From Drechmeria coniospora (taxonomy: Eukaryota > Ascomycota > Sordariomycetes > Hypocreales > Ophiocordycipitaceae), in contig NC_054390.1 of the NCBI RefSeq assembly GCF_001625195.1, positions 248,001 through 312,000 on the forward strand: DNA of 64,000 bases, read 5' to 3'. Made by a program: the position numbers and the translations under genes. The notes beneath the pieces are model-generated. The model was not told where the DNA came from and made no database searches. It saw nothing but the letters and a program-made list of their open reading frames with translations. Shown one piece after another: positions 1 to 12,122 of the stretch (position 1 is its first letter; each line of letters starts with the position of its first letter).

Positions 1-50
1 CCGTGGGCCACCGGTGCATGTTTGGTGCCCCTCGCGTGGCCATCTCCTTT

Positions 51-1929
51 CTAGCCAAAGATCCTGTCCAAGACTCTCTCGAAACGATTTCTGGTCACGT
101 CAGCGATGCCGTTGAGCGGGGGCAAGGCGGGAAGACGCACGAGGGCGGCTGCGGCATGAAGTTACGTTCGTACTCCTCTATCGACGCCATGTCTTTTTGC
201 AGATCGACTTCGACGGGCTTGTGCATGCGCGTCTTGTGGACCAGCTTCCAGCCGAGGTACAGGGCGGGAAAGACGGGAATCATGGTGTAGCTGCGGGCGT
301 GTTAGCTCTCCGACAACAAAGGGCAGCGAGGGGCGGCGACGCACGAGAAGAGGAAATCCGGCACGCTCCAGCGGCCCGGCAGGGGCAGGAAAACGGTGTA
401 GCCGCCGACCAAGGCCATGACCGAGGTGCACACGAGGCCGTACCACGCGGCGTAGGGCATGAACCTGGCCTTGTACGGCAGCGTGTCCCTGCTGATGCCC
501 TGGGCGGCGAGGGCGCGGTGGAAGCACAGGTAGGTGGCGCAGACGACGGCGAAGTTGATGAGCTGGGAGGCCGTGACGAGCGAGACGAACCAGTCGAGCA
601 CCTTGGCGGCGTTGCCCTCGAGCTGCAGGAAGGCGAGCAGGGCGAAGAGGAGGACGAAGGCGACGCAGAAGACGGGCACGCCCGCCTTGGTGCAGGTGGT
701 GAGGAACTTGGGCGCCTTGCCCTCGAGGGCGAGGCCGTAGAGCGAGCGCGAGGCGCAGTAGACGTACGAGTTGCCGGCGGAGAAGGCGGCGGTGAGGACC
801 ATGGCGTTGACGACGTGGGGGAGGACGCGGATGCCGAGGCGGTTCATGGCGACGACGTAAGGGGAGGCGGCGGCGCCCGGGGCCGAGTCCCGAAAGGCCT
901 TGGTGAGCTCGGCGTCGTCGAAGGGGACGAGGATGCCGACGCAGAGGGAGCCGAGGACGAAGAAGGCGGTGAGGCGGTAGAAGACGGCGTTGTAGGCGCG
1001 GGGCATGACAACGCGCGGGTTCTCGGCCTCGCCGGCGGCCATGGAGACGTAGTCGGGTCCGGCGATGGTGAAGGCGGCCTGGATGAGGCACTGCAGGAAG
1101 CCGAGCCAGCGGCCGAGGGCGCCGGCGTAGTAGAGCTCGGCGAAGGCGCCCGGCTCGGACCAGTGGCGGAAGCCGATGCGGTCGCCCGCGGGGTTGCCGC
1201 CGAGCATGACGACGACGGTGAAGACGACGAGGCCGACGGCGAGGACGACCTTGCCGACGGCGGCCCAGAACTCGGACTCGCCGTACCAGCGGACGGCGAG
1301 AAGGTTGATGACGGCGTAGAGGAGGATGATGGAGACGATGACGGCGGCCGTGGGGACGACGTCGGTCCAGAAGTGCAGGATGACGTTGCAGGCGACAATC
1401 TCAAAGGGCACGAGGGCGGCCTCGAAGACGAAGAAGTTCCAGCCGGCGGCGAAGCCAAAGGCCTCGTCGACGTAGCGGCCGGCGAAGCGGATGAAGGGCG
1501 ACGAGATGGGCAGGTGCGTCACCATCTCGGCCATGCAGAGCGTCACGGCGAAGATGACGGTGCACCAGAAGCTGAAGGCGAGGAAGAGGCTCGCGGGGCC
1601 GCCGTTGAGGAGCCCCTTGCCGATTTGAACCTGGTCGTCCGTCAGCAGCCTCGGCCATGCGTCTCCGGCCCCTCGCCCTCGCGTGGGGCGGACGAGAGAA
1701 GACGAAGGGGCAACCGTCACTCGGCTGCGGGGGAAAGGCGTACGTAGAGGGCCGTTCCGATGGTGCCTCCGATGCCGATGAGCTGGATGTGGCGCGACTT
1801 GAGCTTCCGGTGCGTCGCGTCGCGGCCGGGCGTCGTCGAATCGACCTCGACCGTCTCGACAACTTCACGAGCCTTGCCCTTTTCCCCATCGGACGCATAG
1901 GTCACGGGCGGTTCGTCGAGGGCGACCAT
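51..1929 (-). CDS. Amino acid permease, YAT/AAP type, 4 exons
   Basis: Plasma-membrane proton-coupled amino acid permease (APC superfamily, fungal YAT branch). Reconstructed exons are 1744-1929, 345-1630, 141-290 and 51-90, giving 553 aa, the usual size for the family. Exon 1 encodes a hydrophilic N-terminus ending in the family motif LIGIGGTIGTALY, which joins VQIGKGLLNGGP in exon 2 across a 113-nt intron. Exon 2 carries most of the roughly 12 membrane segments. Exon 3 restores the conserved tail IPVFPALYLGWKL and VDLQKDMASIEEYER. A 13-codon last exon encodes NRFERVLDRIFG and a stop. All introns are GT-AG and phase-consistent. I chose the ATG at 1929 because the open frame upstream of it is low-complexity and unlike the family. 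Substrate specificity cannot be read from the sequence. Confidence 0.93.
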
Positions 1930-4624
1930 GATGCTTGCCGGCAGGTCACGAGGAGATGATTCGTGCGTTGCGGCCACCGTCGGGAGGCACGCCGAGCGGT
2001 CGAGGAAACGGGCAGGCTCGAGGAGGACGATGCGGCAAAGGGAAAAAAAAAAGAAGGAGACTCGAGCAGTGCAGGTCGACGATGAAGCGAACGGAGCGGG
2101 TCTGCCGTTCGAGGTCAACAGCGTACGAGCACTTGCACAAGCAGACAGCCGCTGCACCGTCGTCGCGCTGGAAACGAGTACATGTGCTTGCAAGTAATAA
2201 TGCTGCTTGTTCCGTTTCGCGTCCCGCAGCTGCAGGACTTTTGATGACGACTTTGCCGCCCCATAGGGTGCTCCACATGGGCAGGTCGGCAAGGAGGTTG
2301 CAGCAATACGACGCCGTGTTATGACGACGACTCCATCGGTTTCGTCGTCGACGATTTGCTCGGCATGCCACCCGACGCAAGCCTGTCTGCGTGAGGACGA
2401 TGATCAGCACACTCTGTGCTCCCGCGGCGAGTCTACTTGCTCTTTCTCGTACGAGCGAGCAATAGCAGGCAATAACGGTAATGCCTCCTGGTACGCTGAC
2501 GGCTCGTCGGTTCTCGTGCGCGTCCTCGTCGTCGGTTCTCACGTTTCCCGCATTCAGGGCAGCATGGTAATTTTTGCCATTGTTCGTCGGTCGTGCGGTG
2601 CAGGCACCGACTACGCTTTCGACTCGAGATTCGTCGGATGCCAGCTCACGGCGAAGCCTGCAGGGACCGAATGGGGACGGCAGAGGCCACGCCACGCATG
2701 CACTCGTGTCGCCGTGCACGTGTGAGACGATGGCGGGTGAAGATGAGACTCGCACGACGCGGTGCCTTGGGGGCCAGAGAGAGCGAGCTCGGCCATCGAA
2801 TGGGCCATCGGACGGCGGTGCGTGGGAACGGTGGAGGCGAGCGTTGGGCGTGGGCGTGAGGATTCGTCGAGCGGAAAACAGAAGCGGGGGAGGGAGGGGT
2901 TGAGGGAGGCTGTGATGCACAGTGAAAAGTGCGGGCGACACTGTTCGGAGCAGCGGTTATCGCGAGTGCCGTGCTTCGGCTTGCTCTCTGTAATGCAACG
3001 TAGCAAAGGTGCCGTAAGTGCCGTAAGTGCCGTACTGTATGTACATGTACATGATGCGCTCTGCACGGAGTGCTGTACGTGCAAGTACATGTTCTTGAAA
3101 GGAATAGGTTCTCCGTACAGAGGTTTGCCAGCTGGGTACAGTACGGAGTACGGAGCACGTACTGTAGTACCAACTTGAGGCATTTTCTGCCCGTACAGTA
3201 TACAGTGAAGTAAAAGAACTTGCGCATGTCGGCCCAGGTGTAGTTGTATTTGTTCGCGCCTGTATTACTTACATGTAAGTATTAATGTATGTACAGCAAC
3301 AGTCCATAGCCCTTTGTCCCATAAGCAAGATGGGGACCAACAACTGACTATACGGAGTCAAGTACGTGTAATGCTTGCTCGTGTACATGTAGAAGCTCGT
3401 TCATACGCGTACGGACTGGAAATGACGGCGCTGCCTATTATTGCTACAGGGGATCCTGTCTGTTGTGCATGTACTTATATCCCGTTGCCGTTGCCAGATG
3501 TAGTAATACTAACCGATTACTTGTACAAGCACTTGGGCACCGAGCTTGCTATTGTTGGCCCATGCTGTATTATATTGTACCGATAGCTACCTAGCAGGTA
3601 TTATACCTAGTACCAAATGGGGCGCCTGCTGCCGCTCGCCAACCTGAAGCCTTGTCTCCCAGGAAAGGTGCTCTATGGAAGTACGCAACGCGCCCGCAGA
3701 ATCCGCGCCTTTATTCGGACATTCGAGGGAGCCGTCGAGGAAAATGGCCAGAAACAGCGATGGATATCGCATATGCATTCCTTGGGTACGTATTGCTGCG
3801 GATTCTTGCAAGGAGGTAAGTATTATACGAGTACCTAGTAGGTACGTTGAGGCACCACTGAGACGCAAGTCACAGGACACCAGCGCGCAAGTATGCGTAC
3901 CTAGTACTTACTTGTAGAGGCGACAATGCATGCAAGTACAGTCCAAGGGTGCAAAGTACAGAGTACGAATCCGTGCTGGTAGAGTACGTGCGATTGTACG
4001 TGTACGGTCGTTGCGGTACAAGTACTCTGTACGGAGCAAGTGCGCTTGCATGCAATTCGGACCAACAGAACGGAGTACCGAGTACTTACGGAGGGTTTGC
4101 TCTGTACTTACTTACTCCGTAACAGTACATTGCAACTAGAATACACAAGTGTACAAGCACAACTTGCGTGCAGCTGTACATGTAACTGCAGGCAATTACG
4201 CAATTACGCTTCGCTGCACTCCGTACACTTGTACTGTAGGCATCGTTGGCCCGTGGTTGTACAAGTGCATTGCTTTGCAGATCGCACGCTGAACCTTGTA
4301 CCCCCAAAGGTCATCGAAAGGCTGCCCTTGTGACAGGGCCTTGGGCGGCCTTGACCGCACTGAACGGTGCAAATATACTTACCACGGTAGTTGTGCAAGT
4401 ACCGCATATAAGCACGCCTACAGCACTGCCAGCAGGCACTAAGGTGCCTGTAATAGGTGCTAGTACTTGGTGCACTTGCTGTACAGCTACGGGTGCTAAA
4501 GCACCCAAGTACAGTACTAACCAGTAAGAAAGGCACCTACTGTACGGAGTACATGTACTCCGTACGTAGCATCCACCTAAATTACATGTACCGAGCACTG
4601 TACTGTACCAAGGTAACTGCTAGG

Positions 4625-4708
4625 TACAGTGACTCGACAAAAGTGACGATTCAGCTTTGGTGGTGCTACTGGTACAAAATGAATCGATATTTTTGCCACC
4701 CCACTGTA
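4625..4708 (+). mobile_element. ~84-bp TA-flanked MITE-like element, copy 1
   Basis: The copy is bounded by TA dinucleotides and begins TA-CAGTGACTCGACAAAAGTG and ends TTTTTGCCACCCCACTG-TA. The two ends form an imperfect inverted repeat sharing the core CAAAAATGNCGATTCA. Ends that start CAGT and are flanked by TA resemble Tc1/mariner/pogo insertions. The assignment to that superfamily is inference, since there is no coding capacity. Orientation + here means the arm with CGCTTGAC comes first. Confidence 0.75.
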
Positions 4709-5908
4709 CTTACCTATGTTACGGTACTTATTCACAACTCCCGACCTACTAGGTACTTGGCATTACTGTACTTTGTGGGTACAAGTTGTGTTACGGCGCT
4801 GCCCTGCTTCTACATGTACTCGCAAGTACCCGCACTTACACCTGCAAATGCATCCACATCGCATCGCCTCCGTATTTGCAGGCCTCGGGCTCCTACGTAG
4901 GCATGCATGCACCTCCATGAACCATCCGGCACATAAAGGAGCTCCTGTCGGAATAGCACTTGTACCTACGGTGCTCCGCACTTTAATCATGCTCAGGTGT
5001 GCATGTCCATGGGCCTGCCCGTCCTTGTCGTCGGTCTGGGCCTTGCGATCAATCACTTGGTCGAGGTTGGTCGCATCTTGGCGTGAATCCTACGCCCTCA
5101 AGGCAACTCGGCGCAGCTCGCGACGAATACGTGTGCTTTACGGAGTACTGTATATGCAAGTACATGCACTTGCAACTGCCCTTGGACGACACCGAGTGCA
5201 TCCAAGTGTTGACATCGGTCTTGATATAGGTATTCCGTGCTTGCGAATGCAGGCAACCTCATCCTTCCCCCTCCGTCCCACGCACCCACAGCCATTGCTT
5301 CCCTGTACCTGCACGGGAGGGACAACGTGCAGTCTCCCGAATCTTTGGTGTTGATTGTGCATGTATTTCTGTGCGAGTGCTTCTACATTTATTCCCAATG
5401 AAATTGCCCGTACCCTACCTGCTGTGTGGGTGGTAAAAGACGCCTCTCACTTCGCCCTGGTCCAGCGCTGGACGATTGTGACGTTGGTTGTGTGCAAGGA
5501 TCATCATGTCTCCTGCGCACAGCGAACTGCTTCATTGTCAATTATTTATTAATATTATTTACTTGCCCAAGTAGGCACGGAGCACGGAGCAGATCTATCC
5601 GAGTCTGTCGTCAGGTCATTCCGTCGTCACACGTGACAAGGGCCGTGACAAGTAGGGCCAGGCGACGAAACACTTTTCGCTTGCCATCGACGCTTCACAG
5701 AGGCACAGTCACGCTTTGCATCGAGCTTCCGACTCAACTCTTCAACCCTCCGCAAGGTGCGTATGGACAGTTGCACGCACGCACGCACAAGCCTACTTGG
5801 GTGTACTTGAGTATTCCTTGCCATGCACGTGTTACACACATGTGCAATGGTGCAGGCAAGCATCGTTACTCCGCAATGACTGCACAGCTACCAAGCACCC
5901 CTACTCGC

Positions 5909-6066
5909 AGCGATGTCGACGATGGTAGGGAACCTACTCGCAGCGATGTCGACGGTGGTAGGGAACCTACTCGCAGCGATGTCGACGGTGGTAGGGAACC
6001 TACTCCCAGCCATGTCGACGGCGGTAGGGAACCTATTCCCAGCCATATCGACGGTGGTAGGGAATA
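5909..6066. repeat. 33-bp minisatellite, about 5 copies
   Basis: The unit GATGTCGACGGTGGTAGGGA plus 13 bp is repeated head to tail. Later copies diverge (CTCGCAGC becomes CTCCCAGC, then ATTCCCAGC). Because 33 is a multiple of three and the unit has few stops, both strands stay open, which explains the long spurious reading frames here. Confidence 0.9.
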
Positions 6067-6380
6067 TCGACAGGGATCGCAACCCTCGTCGACCCAGTCC
6101 GCGTACGAGCTCGTGGCACATGCCGCGAGGTGGTCATGCCACTCGTCCGTGGGCGGATACGAGTGGCGAGGCAATGTGCCCGGGCCAAAATCGTGCCAAG
6201 CCCGCCTCGCGAGTGCGGGAAGCTCCCATCCCATCGTCGTCCGTCACGGCCAAGGAGAACGCGGCGTTCTCGGCACGCATGGCCGGAGACGGCCTCGTTG
6301 CGCCTTGCCCCCCGCCGGCGCCGTCGAGCTCTGCAGGCGCACCCAGCTATCGCCGGTGTGCCGTCGTGCTCGCCTCGGAC

Positions 6381-7270
6381 AAGGTCGGCGTGGCAATGAT
6401 TCGACAGGATGCCAAGCTCCCGGCTCCAACCGGATCGACGCTCATCAGCCATCCACGGCATCATCTCGGTTGCTGCACCGCCGGCACGCAGGTGCCTGCT
6501 GGGCGTACACGTACATGCTACGGAAGGTCGGCTTGGCAATGATTCGACAACATACCAAGCTCCCGGCTCGACGCTCATCGTGGCAGCCATCCACGGCATC
6601 ATCTCGGCTGCTGGGCGTACACGTACTTGCTACGGAAGGTCGGCGTGGCAATGATTCGACAGCATGCCAAGCTCCCGGCTCCAACCGGCTCGACGCTCAT
6701 CGTGGCAGCCATCCACAGCATCATCTGCTGCTGGGCGTACACGTACTTCTACGGAAGGTCGGCGTGGCAATGATTCGACAACATACCAAGCTCCCGGCTC
6801 GACGCTCATCGTGGCAGCCATCCACGGCATCATCTCGGCTGCTGCACCGCCGGCACGCAGGTGCCTGCTAGACGTACACGTACTTGCCACGGAAGGTCGG
6901 CGTGGCAATGATTCGACAACATACCAAGCTTCCGGCTCGACGCTTATCGTAGCAGCCATCCACGGCATCATCTCGGCTACTGCACCGCCAGCACGCAGGT
7001 GCCTGCTGGGCGTACACGTACTTGCCACGGAAGGTCGGCGTGGCAATGATTCGACAACATACCAAGCTCCCGGCTCGACGCTCATCGTGGCAGCCATCCA
7101 CGGCATCATCTCGGCTGCTGCACCGCCGGCACGCAGGTGCCTGCTAGACGTACACGTACTTGCTACGGCAGCATGCCGGCACGCAGGTGCCTGCTAGGCG
7201 TACACGTACTTACTACGACAGCACCCGGCACGCAGGTGCCTGCTGGGTGTACACGTACCACGGCAGCACG
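6381..7270. repeat. ~120-139-bp tandem repeat array downstream of the ABC gene
   Basis: Starts of the shared segment GGCGTGGCAATGATTCGACA recur near 6387, 6530, 6643, 6761, 6899 and 7037. The full unit is about 139 bp. Shorter units lack an internal block containing CCGGCACGCAGGTGCCTGCT. The array ends in ~50-bp sub-repeats containing GGCACGCAGGTGCCTGCT. No gene is evident. Confidence 0.85.
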
Positions 7271-7564
7271 GCCCTCAAAGTGCGGTGACGAATACTTGTA
7301 GGTGCTCATGGTGGCTATCCACGATGAATGCAAGTGTGTATGTACAGGATGGTGGCACGCGACGCGGCGTGCCTCGACGTGGAGTGTACATGCTAGGGGT
7401 ATCCAATATTGACCTCGCCAGCTCTCGCCGACAAACAGTCGTCGCCATGTCCGGCGACATCACCCGTCGCCGGCCGCCGGCCGGTAGCGTTGAAGATTCG
7501 ACTCGGGAGGGGGAAAACGGGGATCGCGCGATGCGTCGTGCGCGCCCGAGCCTTCGCCCCGAGG

Positions 7565-10500
7565 CTATCGCGACGCCGACTCGCCCGCCGCTGGTCCGCA
7601 CTCGACCACCTTGCCGCGCTCCAGCCGCAGGCGCCAGGTGGCATCCTCGACCGCCTCCAGCCGGTGCGCGATGGTGATGACGGTGCTCTCGGCGAGCTCT
7701 TCGCGCAGGATCCGCTGCATGAGCGCCGCCGTCCGCCGGTCGATGGATGCCGTCGCCTCGTCGAGGATGACGAGCCCGCTCCGTCGCAGCACAGCCCGGC
7801 CGATGCCGACGAGCTGGCGCTCCCCCTGGCTCAGGTTCTTGCCGCCCGCATCGATGGCTGAGTCGAGCCGCCAGATGGGGCCGAGGACGCGGCCGACGAC
7901 GCGGAGGCACGCGTCGTCCGAGAACTTGCCCTCGGGGTCGAGGTTGTCGCGCAGCGTGCCCGGGAACAGCGTCGGGTCCTGCTGGATGAAGGTGACGCGG
8001 CTCCGCAGCGCCGTGCGGCTGACCGTCGCGAGGTCGGTGCCGCCGATGCGCACGCGGCCCTGGTGCGCCGTCTGCGTCGCGAGCAGCGCGTTGGCCACCG
8101 TCGACTTGCCCGACCCCGTCCGGCCGAGGACGGCGCACGTCGACCTGCCGGGGATCTCAAACGTCACCTCGTCGAGCACGTCGGGTAGGCCGTCGGCGTA
8201 GCGGAACGACACGCCTTCGAATATGATGTCGTCGCACGGCCGCGGCCAGTCGTCGGGCGGATCCTCGTCGCCCGTCGGCTCCATCGGGATGCGGTCGAGC
8301 GCCTTGACGCGCTCGAGGGACACGGCGTCGAGCTGCAGCTGCGCAAACTTCTCGCACAGCTGCTGGACCGACACCATGGCGATGACCGTCTGCGTCAGGA
8401 CGAAGCCGATGGCGCTCGCCGGCGTGCCGCGCCAGATCATGAAGAGGATCATGGCCGCCCGCGTCGACGCCGACGACATGCTGAGGCGAAAGTCGAGCCA
8501 GAAGGCCATGGACCAGAAGAAGTGGTCCTGCTTCTGGAAGTCGTCGACGGCCTCGAGGTGGCGGTCCTGGAAGTGCCCCTCGACCCGGAGCGCGCGGATC
8601 GTCACGAGGCCGTCCTGCATGACGCCGATGTTGGCGATGATGGGCGTGAGGTAGCGCATCTCCATGCGACGGAGGGAGCGCGACACGGGCACGTAGTAGC
8701 GGAAGAAGTGCACGTACAGCAGCGCGACGGCGCCGACGAGCAGCAGCAGCTGGGGCTGGTGCGTCGTTATGGCCACCATGCTCAGCGTCAGCGCTATGAG
8801 GCTGTAGACGAACGACTCGAGCGGCGCGAGGATGCCGCCGTCGACCATGCCCATGTCCGAGATGAGCCGGTTCTTGAGCTGGCCCGTGGGGGTCACGTCG
8901 TAGTAGCGAAACGTCGCGCCGCTGACGCGCTCGATGGCCTTCTCGAAGAGCCCCTGGGCCGCGTCGACGCTGATCTTGGCCAGGAGCAGCTGGGCCACGG
9001 CGTAGGCGGCGACCTGGCCGAGGGAGAGCGCTCCGAGGACGAGCAGCCAGACCTGGGGATGCACGGCGGGGTTGGGGAGCCCCCAGTAGCCCCCCAGGGC
9101 CGTCGCCGGGTAGGCCGTGTCGCCGCCCCAGGCCTCGAGGAGCCGGGCCCTCGCAATGTCCAAGCATCGAGAGACGCCGTAGAACAGGGCGAGCAGGATC
9201 CACATGTGCCAGCCGCCGGCTCTCATGTAGCCGAAGTAGACGGACAGGGGAACGCTGCCGGTCTCGGGCGCCTCCTCGGGCGCCTCCTTGACGCCGGGCA
9301 CGTGTTCCTCCTCGGGGAGCTGCTCGTGCGCCGATTCCGTCGCGTCCTCGCTGTCGCCGGGCCCCGCGACGGGGGCGTGCATCGGGTGCGCGAGCTCGAG
9401 CTCGACCTGCTCCTTGGACAGGACCGAGGCTCGACCGTCGGCCATGTCGACGACCTGGTCGGCGATGCGAAGGACCAAGTCGTCGCGGTGCGTGACCATG
9501 ACGATGACCCGACCCTCGGCCAAGGGCCCCCGGAGGAAGCGGCGAACGATGGTCGTCGCCGTGTCGTGGTCGAGCGGCGCGAGGGGGTCGTCGAGGAGCA
9601 GTATCCGGCACGAGCTGTACGCGGCGCGGGCGAGGGAGACGCGGGCCTTTTGCCCACCCGACAAGCCGACGCCGCCCTCCTCGAGCTTCGTCTGATCGCC
9701 GTAGGGGAAGCCGGCGAGGTCCGTGGCGAGGGCGCAAGCGTGCACGACCTCTTGGTACCGCGAGGAGTCAAAGGGCTGGTGGAAGAGGATGTTTTCCCGG
9801 ATCGTCTTGTTCTGCAGCCAGGGGAGCTGCTGGGCGTAGCCGACGGGGGCGTCGGGCCGCAGCAGCTCGCCCCCCTGGAGCTCCATCTCGTTGAGGGCGG
9901 CGAGCAGGAGGCTCGACTTCCCCGCGCCGACCTCGCCGCGGACGACGGTGAGGCCCTCGCCGAGGCTCAGCGTCACGTCGCGGAGGACGACGTGGCCCGT
10001 CGACGGCCAGGAGAAGGAGGCATTCCGGAACTCGACGCGCATCTCGTCGCGGGCGTCGGGACGAGACACATCCCGGTCGGGCTCGGCCATGTACCTGTTG
10101 ACGCGCTCGATGGGGATGGTGGCCTTCCAGTAGGCCGAGGCGAGGCTGAAGGCCTCCCTGACGCTGGCCTCGAGCTGGCCGAACAGCTGCAGCGACGGCC
10201 AGATGACGTCGTTGGGCAGGCCGCGTCGGAGGACGAGGGTGTAGAGGCAGATGCTCGCGAGGGGGTAGAGGGCGCCGCCGAGGACGTTGGTCGTGGAGAT
10301 GACGGCGGCGACGCGGGCCATCTGCAGGCGCTTGCGCATCTCGAGGGCGCGGAAGCGCATGATGCGGCGGCTCCAGGAGGCGGTCCAGCCGTTGAGCTTG
10401 AGCGGCCGGCTCGCCTCGACAAAGTGCGAGACGGCCTGGGCGCGCTTGTCGGAGTGGGCCGTCCTCACGCGCTCCATCTTGATGGTCTCGCGGACGAGGA

Positions 10501-11971
10501 GCGAGTTGGTGGTGAGGAAGACGGCCATGAGGGCGAAGCCGACGGTCGAGGGCCAGCCCATGATGTCGACGAGGAAGTAGAGGGTGAAGAGGACCTTGAC
10601 GGGCTGGGCGACGAGCTTCGGAAAGTCCCAGAAGCGCTGCGAGATTTCGTACGTGTCCCCGCGCACGAGGTTGACGACCTTGGCGTTGGAGGCGGGCTGG
10701 TGCGGAGGCTGCACGGGCGGCCTGCTCCGGCGGCGGCCGCAGCACCTCGCGAGGAGGCCGGCGGCGGCGCGGCGGCGCGACTCGGGGGGGTTCCCCGGGA
10801 GCACGTCGTCCTCCGCCGGCCCCCGCTCGGTCACGTCGGAGCCCGGGACGGCACGGGTCAGCAACTTGCCGAAGAGGCCGATGAAAGTTTCGCCGCGCGA
10901 CCGTTCGTAGGCCTTGCGCGAGTACCACGACGACGTCGTCTTGGACAGCTGGCGGAGGAGGTCGATGGAGAGCATGACGAGGCACCAGAAGTAGGCCTCG
11001 TCGGTCAGGCCGCGATCCAGGGCCGCGTAGAGCATGCTCGTGAGGCGGATGTTGGTGACCTCGGCCACCCTCTCGACGACGGCGAGGGCCGTCGAGATGA
11101 CGAGATCGAGGCCGTTGGCCTCGACGAGACGAGGGATGAGCCTGCCCCGGAGCTCGCCAAAGGCCGTGTAGAGGCGCGTGTGCTGAAACTCGAGGGGCAG
11201 CTGCCAGACGTCCTCGACGGCCAGCTCGGCGCGGCGGGCGGCATCGGCGAGGGGGAAGACCCAGGACATGGACCAGAAGCGAAAGAGGCTGAGGTTGTCC
11301 TCGGGGCTGCGGACGTGGTGCGAGGGCGGCAGGTGGGGGTTGCCGATGTCCTCGGCGTCCCACGACGGATCGCGCAGCGGCATATTCCCGATGGCCACGA
11401 CGGCGGCGAGGCAGAGGCCGAGGCCCGCGAGCTCAAAGGCGTCGAGGGCGCCGACGGCGTGGTCGAGGAAGCGGACGGCGTAGGCGGCGAAGCCGGCGCC
11501 GAGCATCAGAAAGTACTGGAGCAGGAGGATGCGAGGCGTGCTGGTCGGGCGACCCGAGGCGGTGATGAGGGCGACGGAGAGCCAAGGGACGAGCTTGACG
11601 AAGGCTCCGGGCCGTCGGGGGCGCAGGCAGGCGGACACGGCGGCGACGACGAGGCCGGCGAGGGCGACGAGGGCGAGGACGAGGGTCCAGTGCGTCCACC
11701 ACCTTCGCTTCAGGCCCCAAGGAGGAGCCTCCTCGGCGGCAAAGGGCCGCGCCCAGGGCGGGAGAAGGCGGACGAGGCGGCCGTGAGAGGCGTAGAGCAG
11801 CAGGACGGCGAGCGAGAGGGCGGTGAGAGCCCAGCCGATGGACGATTCCGTCGGCGCCAGCAACGACGCGCGAGCGCCGGGCACGGAGCCGCCCAAGGCG
11901 TACATTGGCGCGTCGGGGTAGAGAAAGAGGTCGCTCGAGAGGCCCCCGGGCCGGCTGCCGGAAAGCTCCAT
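7565..11971 (-). CDS. ABCC/MRP-type full ABC transporter
   Basis: A 1468-aa single-exon ATP-binding cassette transporter, expected to export conjugates, bile-acid-like compounds or toxins from cytosol to vacuole or outside. Order: about five N-terminal membrane segments (TMD0-like, residues ~43-215), first membrane domain, NBD1 with Walker A GEVGAGKSS (~680), signature LSGGQKAR (~770) and Walker B ILLLDDPLAPLD, second membrane domain, then NBD2 with Walker A GRTGSGKS (~1285), signature LSQGERQL (~1380), Walker B LVILDEATASID and H-loop TIAHRLEAV. NBD1 has D where the catalytic Glu after Walker B is usual, the typical ABCC asymmetry, while NBD2 is consensus. Length and TMD0 fit fungal Ybt1/Bpt1-like proteins. 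The start ATG at 11971 follows a 24-bp tandem repeat in the leader. The substrate is unknown. Confidence 0.93.
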   Translation of the reverse strand: MELSGSRPGGLSSDLFLYPDAPMYALGGSVPGARASLLAPTESSIGWALTALSLAVLLLYASHGRLVRLLPPWARPFAAEEAPPWGLKRRWWTHWTLVLALVALAGLVVAAVSACLRPRRPGAFVKLVPWLSVALITASGRPTSTPRILLLQYFLMLGAGFAAYAVRFLDHAVGALDAFELAGLGLCLAAVVAIGNMPLRDPSWDAEDIGNPHLPPSHHVRSPEDNLSLFRFWSMSWVFPLADAARRAELAVEDVWQLPLEFQHTRLYTAFGELRGRLIPRLVEANGLDLVISTALAVVERVAEVTNIRLTSMLYAALDRGLTDEAYFWCLVMLSIDLLRQLSKTTSSWYSRKAYERSRGETFIGLFGKLLTRAVPGSDVTERGPAEDDVLPGNPPESRRRAAAGLLARCCGRRRSRPPVQPPHQPASNAKVVNLVRGDTYEISQRFWDFPKLVAQPVKVLFTLYFLVDIMGWPSTVGFALMAVFLTTNSLLVRETIKMERVRTAHSDKRAQAVSHFVEASRPLKLNGWTASWSRRIMRFRALEMRKRLQMARVAAVISTTNVLGGALYPLASICLYTLVLRRGLPNDVIWPSLQLFGQLEASVREAFSLASAYWKATIPIERVNRYMAEPDRDVSRPDARDEMRVEFRNASFSWPSTGHVVLRDVTLSLGEGLTVVRGEVGAGKSSLLLAALNEMELQGGELLRPDAPVGYAQQLPWLQNKTIRENILFHQPFDSSRYQEVVHACALATDLAGFPYGDQTKLEEGGVGLSGGQKARVSLARAAYSSCRILLLDDPLAPLDHDTATTIVRRFLRGPLAEGRVIVMVTHRDDLVLRIADQVVDMADGRASVLSKEQVELELAHPMHAPVAGPGDSEDATESAHEQLPEEEHVPGVKEAPEEAPETGSVPLSVYFGYMRAGGWHMWILLALFYGVSRCLDIARARLLEAWGGDTAYPATALGGYWGLPNPAVHPQVWLLVLGALSLGQVAAYAVAQLLLAKISVDAAQGLFEKAIERVSGATFRYYDVTPTGQLKNRLISDMGMVDGGILAPLESFVYSLIALTLSMVAITTHQPQLLLLVGAVALLYVHFFRYYVPVSRSLRRMEMRYLTPIIANIGVMQDGLVTIRALRVEGHFQDRHLEAVDDFQKQDHFFWSMAFWLDFRLSMSSASTRAAMILFMIWRGTPASAIGFVLTQTVIAMVSVQQLCEKFAQLQLDAVSLERVKALDRIPMEPTGDEDPPDDWPRPCDDIIFEGVSFRYADGLPDVLDEVTFEIPGRSTCAVLGRTGSGKSTVANALLATQTAHQGRVRIGGTDLATVSRTALRSRVTFIQQDPTLFPGTLRDNLDPEGKFSDDACLRVVGRVLGPIWRLDSAIDAGGKNLSQGERQLVGIGRAVLRRSGLVILDEATASIDRRTAALMQRILREELAESTVITIAHRLEAVEDATWRLRLERGKVVECGPAAGESASR

Positions 11972-12042
11972 GGCAGGCCGAGGGAGGGCTGCCTCGTCAG
12001 GACGTCGGCGTGGGGCGGCGGCGTGGCGGAGGGTAGCAGACG

Positions 12043-12122
12043 GTCGACGACGGCGAGAGAGGTCAGGTCGACGACGGCGAGAGATGCGAGGTCGACGACG
12101 GCGAGAGATGCCAGGTCGACGT
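12043..12122. repeat. 24-bp tandem repeat in the ABC transporter leader
   Basis: GTCGACGACGGCGAGAGATG-type units start at 12043, 12067, 12091 and 12115, an exact 24-bp spacing. The array sits 70-150 bp upstream of the ABC transporter start codon, so it is probably in the promoter or 5' UTR. Confidence 0.85.

Larger units (their letters stand above)
1930..7564. other. Gene-free region between permease and ABC transporter
   Basis: This stretch holds the permease promoter and 5' leader, then AT-richer DNA dense in GTAC-containing words such as TACGGAGTAC and ACATGTAC. One MITE-like element and two minisatellite blocks (listed separately) lie in it. Open frames here are short, lack recognisable domains and overlap repeats, so I call no gene. 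The minisatellites at 5.9-7.3 kb lie just beyond the 3' end of the ABC transporter. Confidence 0.7.
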
